The notes below the pieces were generated by a model that saw only the letters and a list, made by a program, of their open reading frames with translations, searched no databases and was not told where the DNA came from. Positions 47,721 to 57,942 of a stretch of DNA of 64,000 nt are shown in pieces. This DNA comes from Tetragonia tetragonoides (lineage: Eukaryota; Streptophyta; Magnoliopsida; Caryophyllales; Aizoaceae): positions 9,894,501-9,958,500 of the forward strand of contig CM076142.1 of the NCBI GenBank assembly GCA_038025085.1, written 5' to 3'. Position 1 is the stretch's first letter. Each line of letters begins with the position of its first letter. The position numbers and the translations under genes are program-made.

Positions 47721-49563
47721 CTAGGTATATGCCCCGTGCGATGCACGAGCTTGTAGTTTATCATTAGAGTATATATTTTGAATGATATCAAGAAAATAGG
47801 TTAATGATTTATCAATACCGTCTATAATAACTAATATGAAGCTACCCGTACAAAATTAAAATTGTGCTGTGTGAGTATAAAATTGCTTATATGACATATA
47901 ATAATAATTGTTTAGATTTAAATGATAAGTTAAATTTATATATTTTCATATTTTAAAAAAGAATTCAAATAAATAGTTAAATGACAAATTCACAACCGCG
48001 CACCATCTTGATATAATGTCCTTGGAGACCGTTAGATTTATACATTCGTGTGCTTATGTATTCCATAAATTTATCTACCGAGCTTATTAATAGCCAATAT
48101 ACTACTATTGGTTCTTATCTCTCTTTGATTTATATATTTTTTTATTTAAAATTACTTATGTGTCATGTAATGTGTTATGACAACGGTTTGATTCATGTAG
48201 ATAAAATAATTTCCTTTCTTTTTTTATACTTAAAAGAATTTATCGAAGAAAATAGTGTTTAAACCTACTTTATTCACATTATTTTACCAAATTAGCGTAT
48301 TGCTCCATCTCCATGAACCATGTACTTTTATTGGGGTATAGAATCACTATGAAGATTAGATGCATATATAATACGTTAATTTATTAGTTAGTTTTAAAGT
48401 CTTTATGCATTTATTACTTTGACTACTTTACCTTATTAAATTCTTATATCTAGTTTTTGGTATAGTTTAGTTCAAATTTTAATTATGTTCATGTATCCTT
48501 CACTCAAATAAATAAATAAACGTTTATGTATCCTATTTATTAACTATATAATATGGTTCATATCCTCATTAATTGGTTAACTTGGCATTAGCATTTTAAT
48601 ATAATGATGATTGGACATGGTGACATGCAAAACACGTGTGAATATAATAGCGTTATGATCAACTTTTATATTAGATCATTTTATAGGATGTTCTTTTTTC
48701 GAAAATTTATACGCCAAAAACTTTGTTCAATAAAATAGTTAAGTGATAGGTTTACAATTAACTATCATTTTCACGTGCTCAGTCAATCGAAATATTAATA
48801 CCTCTACATGCTTGTGTAAATCTATAATTTTCTACCATGACAATACCCATTACTAACGTTTTTGTTTCTCTTTGGTCTACACTGTATTAAAATTATTAAT
48901 AATATCTTTTCATTTAAAAATAATTTATGTTTAATGCCATGTGTTATGCAGCAATTGTTTGGATCCACATGACCAAACTAATTTCCTATTTTTCTAATTA
49001 AAAGAAATTGGTTTAAAAAAATAATAGTTATATTTACACCAATTTTACTTAAATATTGTACTAATCTACTACATTTATCCATCGTCTTTATGGAGAATCA
49101 CTTATAATTTTGTTTAGTGTCATGTATTGTGCAACGGTTGTTTATTTGGGTCCAGGTAGACAAATTAATCTTTTATCTTTATAATTAAAAAAATACTAAA
49201 AAATATAATTATGTTTACAACTACCTTACTTAACTATTCTACTAATCTACTATATTTCTCCATCTTCAAGGAGAATCATTAAAAATTTCAGATGTATAAT
49301 CTACCAAAACATGGATTATATATGTTAGGACTATTTTCTCTTATAAATTAGATTCGTTGTACCTAGTTTTTAGCGTAATTTATTTTAAGTTCATGTACCA
49401 TATCTATGAAATTAATAATGTTCATGTATCGTAATTAATTAGATAACATGGTTCATGTATTGTCATTAATTACTTGGGTGACATGGCATTGCCTTTTAGA
49501 TATGATGATGACTGGGATAGTGACATGGCATGACACGTGTCGATGCAACGGCTGTCATGATCC

Positions 49564-49609
<46 letters not shown>
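47721..49609 (-). mobile_element. Helitron-like element, non-autonomous
   Basis: On minus the right-hand terminus reads CTCGTGCATCGCACGGG, a GC-rich hairpin, then a short spacer and CTAG, followed by T in the flank. On minus the opposite end begins TCTAATATATATA, preceded by A. TC...CTAG ends, a 3' hairpin and insertion between A and T without duplication are Helitron hallmarks. No Rep/helicase gene is present. A similar 5' end (ATATTAGATC, about 48670-48680) with similar upstream sequence occurs midway. Confidence 0.55.
49566..49605. repeat. (TA)n microsatellite
   Basis: About 20 TA units lie at the probable Helitron 5' end. Confidence 0.95.
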
Positions 49610-49727
49610 TTTGCCTTTTCAGAAATATTTCTAAATTTGCATCCGACGACCCCAAACACTTAATAAAAACGGAGTTACGATTCCGAACTGGCCATTGACA
49701 TTTGTAGGTTTGAGATGCAGATTTTCC

Positions 49728-50721
49728 TTGGGCTGCACATCGGTTCAAAACTGGTCCGAACCGGGAATCGGAATTCCAAAAAATGAGAAGCGGTGTCCTG
49801 ACCGGTCAGAGTCGGTTAATTAACCGAACCGGATCGCCCGGTTCGGTTTAGAATCGGTTCTGACCGGCCAAGACCGGTTGCCACTTTAATTTAATTTTTT
49901 TTTAAAAAACAAAAATTATCACACTTGTTGGGTGCTTAGCCGCTTGCTTCTGCACACTGATGCTGACTGTCAAGTGTCAACAGACTCAACACTTGCTCCT
50001 GTTAACTTTGTCATGCTCTCAAACCTTAAACGATATACTTTCTAAAATTACTAAATATTGATATAAATCCACAACAAAGTGTAATTGAAACTAAAAATCA
50101 TCAAATTACATCACAACAATTTCAAAATAATTGTCTAAAGTTTCAAATATAATGTCTAACACTCTTGCAAACTCCAATTCCATATCTTCAAATCTCCATC
50201 TACTTTCAATAAGTCAAGAACCACATTAAAAATAGTAATTATTATCGAATTCAAAAATAAATATATTGTGTAATAATAATATAATTAGTCTGTACCATAA
50301 ACACCTTAAACAAAAAAATAACAAACAGTAGATAGAGAGAGGGGGGAGTCGCGTACGGCGTACCTGGTGGAGCGTCGTCGGCAGCTGGAGATGGTGGAGC
50401 AAGGGTTGCCGGCAGCAGCGACGAGAAGCGATGGTGAGTGGTGGTGGTGGTGGTGACTATAGACCAGTGTTTTGGTGAGAGAGAGAGAATGGAGAAGCGG
50501 CGTTACTTTGGCCTTTGGGAAGATCAGAACCGTAAGGCAACTGGGCAAATATTAACTTTTTCAAAAAAAAAAGAAAAAAAGAAGTAATTCATTTACCGGT
50601 TCGGTCCAGTCATAACCGGAAAAAACCAATAACCGATCGCGCATAAAACATGAACCGGCGACCGGACCGAAAACCTTACAACTGTTTTTGACCTGTTCGG
50701 CCCGGAGGATATGCAGCCCTA
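49728..50721. mobile_element. hAT-type non-autonomous element
   Basis: Left TTGGGCTGCACATC and right GATATGCAGCCCTA are inverted. GATTTTCC flanks both ends exactly (49720-49727 and 50722-50729), an 8-bp duplication. The subterminal regions are dense in CCGGTT/AACCGG motifs (49760-49880 and 50596-50670). The interior 50335-50500 is GC-rich and may be a captured genic piece. Confidence 0.85.
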
Positions 50722-50729
50722 GATTTTCC

Positions 50730-51577
50730 CATAAATTTATTTTGGAATAAAACCCGTGAAGAGGGAGTGGGGGTAGCTATTTGTTATACTCTAATTTTAT
50801 CTATGTATATAATATACACTTTATGATATAAAAAGATAAAAATCTTATCATTAGACAAACTTTAAATCGATTCATTGGTAGTATTTTATTTTTCTTTTTG
50901 GCAAACTTTAAAAGTTTTTTTTTATTTATTTATGATGTGGCAGGTATGCTCTTTGGAGATGGTAAAATCTGACCAATTCGAAAATCGACCTGCTTAAGAC
51001 CCGACTCAAAAAGATTTGACCTGTTAATGACCGACCTGGTAATGACTCAAATCCGAAATTACTCGATTCGAAACCCTAATTTGTGAGACAAGAATTATCT
51101 GATCCGATCTAATAGCTTTCAAAAACTAGTTGCTTTATAATTACTCTCCTATAGATACTCCTTAATACTCATAAGTTTGTTTTTATTTTTTTTGATAGGA
51201 TATACTCGTAAGTTTTTGCTCAAGGGGGAGCAACTTTTCCTATTAAAACAAAAACCCTGTTATTCTCCTCTCTGTCTCATACTCCCCTACGGCTCAATCG
51301 CTATCAAAAACCCTAATAACAGAAGCAAAAACGAAATAATTTACACAAAACCATCATTAATTATCATTAGACAATCGCATACGCCAATACCATCGTCAAT
51401 TATCATTAGGTACATACTCACCAACGTTTGCTAACCACGCACCTTGGTAACTTAGTTTTCCTGTGTATCGCATTATATATGAATAATATATATGTTTGTT
51501 AATAATGTCTGTTCACGTTTTAACTTACTTGTCTAATTATACTTTGTTTAATTAACTTTTACAATTTCGCAGCGACA
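50730..51577 (+). promoter_or_regulatory. Upstream region, 5' UTR and 5' UTR intron of the NTF2-like gene
   Basis: A CT-rich leader lies at about 51235-51300. A probable UTR exon ends at 51409 before GTACAT, and the acceptor TTTCGCAG ends at 51572, five bases before the ATG. The gene at the right edge has the same layout. A short block at 50975-51080 repeats GACCTG/GACCCGAC phrases and may be an old element. Confidence 0.5.
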
Positions 51578-53584
51578 ATGGCGACCCCAGCAGGAAAAGA
51601 ACAAGCGGCGGTATACCCGGCTAAGCTTGTGAGTAATATTATGTGAGCATGATTAAGTTTTTTTTTTTGACGCATGTAATAGCCTGTAAATCGGGCAAAC
51701 CAACCCGCCAACTCATATATGGGCTCAAGTAGAGGAGGAGTTATTCTCTCTAACTACTCCCTTCGTTCTAAATTGAGCTTCTTGTTTGACTTTTTGAGCC
51801 AAACTTCATAAAACTTGACTATTGATTTGTGAAAATAATAGTAAGATTTACAACATCACAATACCATTTTGATTGTACTTTCACAATATCAACTTTTTAT
51901 AATTTTAATATTAGTACAGTTATAGTTAATGATGGTCAAAGTGTTGTCTCGTAAATTGTGCAAAATCAAACAGAAAGCTCAATTTGAAACGGAGAAATGT
52001 AGTATATGATTGAGTAGGGCAATTACCGCTTGTTGTGCTCCCACCTCATCCACGAGCATGAATAACAAGTTACTGACTAGCTTTTTTTGTCCTTTTGATT
52101 GGTTAATTATGGGGTAATTAGATTGGTAAGGCGCTTGCAAAGTTGCAAATCAGTATTAAAACGCAATGCATCAGGATCATCAATTTTGAGTTTAATTCGA
52201 ATTGTTGATTTGAGTATAATTAAGGTGTTGAATAATAATGGTGTTTGGTTTTTGTGTTGCATTGTTAACTTAATTAATTACTATAGGTTGGTGATACGTT
52301 TGCAAAGCGATATTATTCGATACTCCAACGGTCTCCGTGCGATCTTCATAAGTTTTACAAGGATATGAGTAAGCTTAGTCGTCCTGATGAATGTGGTGAT
52401 GATGGTGCTATGGCCTCTATCACTACCATGGAAGTGAGCTTCTTATCTCAGATTGTGTTTTTGTTATGAACTTGCATTGGTAGTTTGTTTAGGACTAGTT
52501 TCCTTCCGATATATTATTTTCCGCATTTACTCATTATACTTGTGCGGGTGTTTTTTTTTTATCTAAAAAATATCCACAAGTATAAAATATTTATTACATG
52601 TTAATCATCCACGAGTGTTACGCGTAAATGAGGAAAGTAATGTATTGGTAAAGATTCTCATCCGTTTATTTCTTTGGTGCACTTGATTTGAGCGAGGTTC
52701 CAATTTCTAAATAAAAGAAAATGAATTTGTAGAGCTATTAAATGTGTGGGAAATCTCAAAAACTCGTATGAGCCAGCCTCAAGATGAGCTGGTTTTAGAG
52801 AGATCACATCACCTTAAAGCCGCCTCATAAGAGATTAGATTTCTTGGTATGAAATTAGAAAGTAAGTTGTTTATTTTACCGACTCTTTTGTATCTATTTT
52901 CCAGGCTATTGATACAAAGATAATGTCTTACGGAAGTTTAGAGACAGATATAAAGTTTGTTGATGCCCAAAATTCACATTATGGGGGAATCATTGTTGTA
53001 GTCACTGGTTCCATGATTAGTAAGGATAATTCAAGGCGTGGTTTCAACCAGACTTTTTTTATGGCTCCTCAAGAGAATGGATATTTTATTTTGAATGACA
53101 TATTCAGATATATGGAAGACGATATCCATCATAGGAAACAAGATGATGTTATAGACCCTACAAGGCCAAGTCCAGGTAATGAAACACTCTTCACTATTGA
53201 GTGTTGTACTTGTTACTCTCTTATCGTTGAAAAATGTTTGGTTGACTGTGTGGGCTAATTGACAGTCAACACTTATAGTTATATTGGATGATTGTGTGAT
53301 GAGGAACGATTTGTACAATTTAAATTTAAATTAGAGGATAGTTATCGTTGCGGAAATTAAATTAATGTTTGTATTTAATTCTTTGTTGCATTAATTTAGG
53401 AGAGACCAAAGTCCCGACAGTCAAAGAATGGAAAAAGGAGCAGGAGGAGGAGCAGCAGCAAGTAGCGCCTAAGGTCGTTGTTGATGATGAAGGTTTAGAT
53501 GAGTCATGGGTGACGGTTGAATCCCATTGTAATGTTGAGGAGATGTCAAAGAAATCAAATGCTTTGAGTGTAATTGGAAAATGA
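51578..53584 (+). CDS. NTF2-domain protein, G3BP-like but without an RRM
   Basis: Four exons (51578-51628, 52287-52433, 52905-53175 and 53400-53584) give 217 residues. The NTF2-like fold is clear: VGDTFAKRYYSILQRSP, then DAQNSHYGGIIVVVTGSM and FNQTFFMAPQENGYFILND. In plant G3BP-type proteins this domain is followed by an acidic linker and an RRM, and it mediates dimerisation and stress-granule protein contacts. Here an acidic, Glu/Gln-rich tail (KEWKKEQEEEQQQ) follows and the ORF ends at TGA with no RRM. The downstream sequence changes into a LINE 280 bp later. The gene may be a genuine NTF2-only paralogue or a 3'-truncated copy. MATPAGKEQAAV resembles the N terminus of the gene at 63898. Confidence 0.85.
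51757..52002. mobile_element. Stowaway-like MITE in intron 1 of the NTF2-like gene
   Basis: Left CTCCCTTCGTTCTAAATTGA and right TCAATTTGAAACGGAG (with a few extra bases before the flanking TA) are inverted, and TA flanks the unit. The interior has TTTGACTTTTTGAG and GATGGTCAAAGTG, as in the other Stowaway copies. Confidence 0.7.
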
Positions 53585-53863
53585 AGATATGCTGTGTATA
53601 TATATGCTTTTTGCCTTCCTATATGTATAGTAACTTAAGTTAAGATTATGAAGGTTGTTGGCCTTGTTGCTTAAGGTTGTTGCACTTGGGTTTTCACAAA
53701 GCTTTTATATTTCAATAAGTTTTGTATGAAACCGTCTTATCTATGATGAGAGTGATGGGGCACAGTCATTTTTATAAAGAATAACGAGTGATTTCTAAGT
53801 CACTGTTGTTTTTTATATACTAAGGTTATGTAATTCTATGCGCCGTGTATTACTCATGTCATG
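53585..53863. other. 3' flank of the NTF2-like gene
   Basis: Probable 3' UTR. TTTCAATAAG near 53710 may act as a polyadenylation signal. No RRM-like exon is seen before the LINE. Confidence 0.5.
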
Positions 53864-53909
53864 TGTCATGTCCATCTTACATTGATTTTTTTTTCCAGGA
53901 CAAGTTAAC

Positions 53910-54254
53910 ATGGACACGAAGACCCACCCGAAAAAGAAGCCCCCCGACCCTCGACCTCCCCGTTCACCAGCCTACCACCACCATTCGACCACCCTCTGCC
54001 GCCCCCCTCTCCGATCAATCCAATGGCCACGGAAGCCCTCACCGTCCGATCTCTATGCCCAACACCAAAAAAAGAAAATAAAGCTCCCCCTTAAAGCGAA
54101 GCCCCTTGACACTCGAAAAAACCCTAGACCCCCTTTTCCGCCACCGCCTTGCTCATCTGACCACCTTGTCCCCTTATTCCGATCAGTTCGTTTTCAAATC
54201 TGTAATTTGGATTTCGATAAGGAATTCGTTGTTGTCTATTTGGTACAAAATTGA
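53910..54254 (+). CDS. Pro/Lys-rich leader ORF of the LINE
   Basis: A 114-residue ORF starts 34 bp inside the element and is rich in Pro, Lys and Arg (HPKKKPPDPRPPRSP). It occupies the position of the ORF1 N terminus in plant L1 elements. I recognise no RNA-binding domain. Confidence 0.35.
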   Translation: MDTKTHPKKKPPDPRPPRSPAYHHHSTTLCRPPLRSIQWPRKPSPSDLYAQHQKKKIKLPLKAKPLDTRKNPRPPFPPPPCSSDHLVPLFRSVRFQICNLDFDKEFVVVYLVQN

Positions 54255-56949
54255 TTCTACAGCAAGTTGTCTCCCTAATTTTATCTGAAAAGGTATATAT
54301 TCTGGAAAAGGAGAAGGCTAAATCTGGAGTTCACAAGGGTTTCTGCGTTAATAACTGTATTCAGCAATTTATTGGTATACCTCTTCCCTCTGTATCTTCT
54401 TGTTGTCTGGCCTGGGGGTTGCTTTGCTTTGCATTGAGTATCTGGTTTGTTGCCTATTATCTTTATAAATTAGAGCAGTTAATAATAAAGATCTTTGCTT
54501 GGTTTGGCTTCTTGCTTTGCCAATTGAACCTCACTCGCTATTTCACATCACAGGGGAGGGAGGTTGTTCGTCACCGTTTTGGGGGTTATCTTTGGGTCAT
54601 TCTCACTGTCTACCATTACCTCTTTCATCCAAGTCTTGTTTCCAAAACCACCAACTTTAGTCCTAGTGTCTTACCTTTCAACCTGGACCTTTCTCTTAAG
54701 TGTCCAACCCAACAAAATTGTCTTGGTCGCTCTTTTGGAGCTTGTCAATCTCTTGTGAGAGTAAGCATTCATTTTGATGCGCTCCATCTTGTGGCTAGTT
54801 ACTTGTGTGCCTTTATCAGCATGTTGGGACAACTTTTGTTCTCCAGGAACTCGAGTGTCTCGTTAAGGACTTGTGTTGATTGGATTTACTCTTTTCTGGC
54901 TCTAAACTGCACTTTTCTTACTGTTTTGCATTTCTATGCTAAGGACACTCCTTTTGTGTTATATGAGACTTCTGCCTTACCCAGTATTATGCTCAAGTCT
55001 ATTTATCTACTTTGCTGGTCTAGACTATTAAGGATCTATTGTTTCTCTTTCTGCTTCTATACCTTTGATACTGAAGAAAAAATTAAGTGGAGATTTGGTT
55101 TGGTTAAGTATCCGATGAGTACAAACATTGGTGTTATTGCTAGGAACGTTTATGTCAATCTTATGACAATATCTAGATTAATTTGGGTGCCCCTCTGCAG
55201 CATTATGTCTAGGAAACGAGATTACATGCTCAAATGCCCCTTGGTTTTTCATATTCATTGGTTGCAACTTCATACCGATCATCTCTTCGCTATTAGTATT
55301 GAACTAATTTTTTCGGTTTGGTTCTGGCTTCATGTCCTCTCAACCCTTGCCTCAGTTTTCTCAATGTTTCCAGCAAACCCTTTGTGGTTTGTCACTGGTC
55401 CAAGTTTTTTTGATGCATCTTTTATACTTGGGTCTTGTCAGCACTGGTCTTGCATACAGAATTTTTTTGAGCTGGTTTTTACTCCTTGCATTACTGCGTG
55501 CGTCACTGTAATAGACCCACCCTTTTTTCTGGTCTACTAGATTATTATTGTTTGAAGACTCTTGTGTAGCGAAAGAAGAGGGTTATGAAGTGGTCTGGTG
55601 TGTTCTCGTTTATGGCTCTTAAATGTGTGTGCAGTGTCATAGCTTGTAGTGCTCTGCCTGGCTGTTTTCCCTTCTTTGGTAATGAAACAGTGGAAAACTG
55701 TCTGGATTATGTCTGTGGTTTTTTGAAGTATGTTCTGAAAATTGTTGCTAGTCCCTTGATTACCTGCAATCATTTAACTGAAACTGTTTCTGTGCGCATA
55801 ATCGGCTCCGCCTACTACTTTATTAGTGATGAACCAATGTCTAATCTCTTTGTCATACTGCTACCCTGTTTCCGCGGTCACATCTCCTTAAGTGGGGATC
55901 AAACAGAAACGGTGAACTGCATAAACGGGTTGTGAAAATCGCTCTATTAAACTCTTCTTCAGATTGTACCTGTTTTCACTAAGTATTGTTTAGCCATTGT
56001 TTGCATACTATTCATTCTCTTGTGCTAGACACAGATGCGGTGATACTCAATTGCATTAGCTCCTTGGCATCTTCATTGCTAATGACTGTTCTACCCCGAG
56101 GATTCTATCAAACGAAACTCATCACTTCCTGGAGACCTTGGTCTCTGATTGAAATATGTGTTCAACCGGAATCTATATTTAAATGCAGGGATGTCTTGAC
56201 TTTGCTTGAGCAGGCTACTATGGACCCAAGCATCTCTATTGTCACTATATACAGAACCTTCTCAAGGAATGAAACGAGTTTTATCGGCTTATTTATTTGG
56301 TATTACCTGTTCCCTTTCAGAATATATTTACTTGTACTATGGCTAATTTATCTGGTTGAAGTAACTATATATGATGTCGCTTTTGCGTTTTGGACGATTG
56401 GTATAGTGCATTATTATTTTTTCAAGGTTTATGTTTTACAGAAATATGTTTTATCTGTTTGGACTACTGCCTCTGCAATCCATGCTCTGAAAGCTGGATT
56501 TGAACTAAGGATTCTCCTTAAGTGGAGATATTTTCTGAATGAAGTACTGGAAAATCTGTCTCTGAAAATTTCCCTTGTATCATGTTCACTTTTACTTTGC
56601 TGGTCTTCTGAAATATGATGACTTCTTATGCATACTAATATTCATATGGGTAAAGTATCTTTTTTCTAACCGCTTCCGACTTGTGCAAACTTATGGGTTC
56701 TTCATGCTTTGCCTCTCAGTTTTATTATGGCCATCCATGTGCTATAAAACCTTGGTTACTGCAACCTTTTCTATGCCTATGCCTGTGATTCTGTTGCTGG
56801 CATTGATAGAAATCTCTTCGCTCATGCAACCCCTTGTCCATACATGGTGTTTCTCCTTGCAATACCTAATGCAGACCTCCTCGGGTAGCGAAATACATGC
56901 TCAGGTATCATATAGAAGAACATTTCTCATCCGTTTAGTGTTTAAATGA
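54251..56949 (+). other. T-rich tract of hydrophobic ORFs in the LINE's ORF1 position
   Basis: The frame 54251-55540 stays open for 429 codons from a TTG. Open stretches in shifted frames follow at 55585-55935, 55986-56618 and 56575-56949. The predicted peptides are rich in Leu, Phe, Cys, Ser and Trp and would form many membrane-like segments. Expected ORF1 features (DUF4283-like region, CCHC knuckle, RRM) are not visible. It could be a strongly decayed ORF1, an untranslated T-rich leader or a foreign segment. Confidence 0.45.
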
Positions 56950-57940
56950 AGATCCTTTGTTGGAACATTCAGGGAGCTAAAAAAGCTCCTGCTGCTGGCG
57001 AATTGCAATTTTTACGAAGAACTCTGAATCCGGACATTTTATTTGTGTTAGAAACGACTATTAATCCCTCAAACTCTAGCCGCCTTATTCAGCGTCTTGG
57101 CTATGAATTTTATGATTTTGTAGACTTGTTAATCATTCAGGAGGTATTTGGGTTCTTTGGAACCATACTAATATTAGTGCAAAAATCATCTTAGCAAACT
57201 TATTTCACTAGAAGTATGTGACCTTCAACTAAACAAAACATCTGTTGTAACTGGTGTTTATGCACCAGCATGTGAAGAGGACAAAGATAGTTTCTGGAAT
57301 GAGCTTAAGTGCTTCACAATGCCACTACTTTACCTTGGTGCATTGTAGGAGACTTTAATGAACTAACTTCAAGAGAAGATAAAATGGGAGGTTCTCAACC
57401 TCGCCCCTACAGATTTCAAAGAATTAACAATTTCTGTACCCAACTCAACTTTGAAACACTCCCTTTTGATGGAAATCCTTTTACTTGGAAGCGAGAAATC
57501 AATGGTAATTTAATCCTAGAAAGGTTGGATAGAGCTTTGGCTAGAAATGACTGGACACAGCTTACACTAATAGTATGGTTCATCATGGACAAATTACGTG
57601 CTCAGATCATGCCCATATTTGTATTATCACAGAGCCACTCAACGCCTCCAAAGGAAAGCCATTTCGCTTTCAATCGTTATGGACCACCAATAAGGACTCA
57701 TCTCGGATTGTTTCAAACATTTGGAAACAGGATATTGAAGGTTCCAGAATGTTTAAAATAGCCAAGAAACTAAGACTAATTAAGGGAGAATTTAAACAGT
57801 GGAGCAAAAAATACTATGGCAACAATCATACAAAGCTCTCAGAAAATTACGAAAAACTTAAATATGCAGAAAATGCAATCCTAGCTAACCCTCACAATAA
57901 TAATCATAAGGAAATGAAGAAATCAAGGTTGCTATTTTTC
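56946..57940 (+). pseudogene. LINE ORF2, endonuclease part (frameshifted)
   Basis: MKILCWNIQGAKKAPAAGE is the canonical start of an APE-type endonuclease. NHSGGIWVLWN in a shifted frame, then TGVYAPA, IVGDFNELTSREDKMGG and LERLDRALARNDW, and finally TCSDHAHI in another frame, follow in order. At least three frame changes break it. After ANPHNNNHKE the sequence jumps directly to EIKVAIFQMNP, so the usual segment with the KSR...W...GD.NTKFFH motif, more than 100 residues in other plant L1s, is missing. Confidence 0.85.
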
Positions 57941-57942
57941 AA

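Noticed and set aside
50306..50548. His-rich minus-strand ORF
   Set aside because: The His run comes from a GGT/GTG repeat inside a hAT element and no domain is present.
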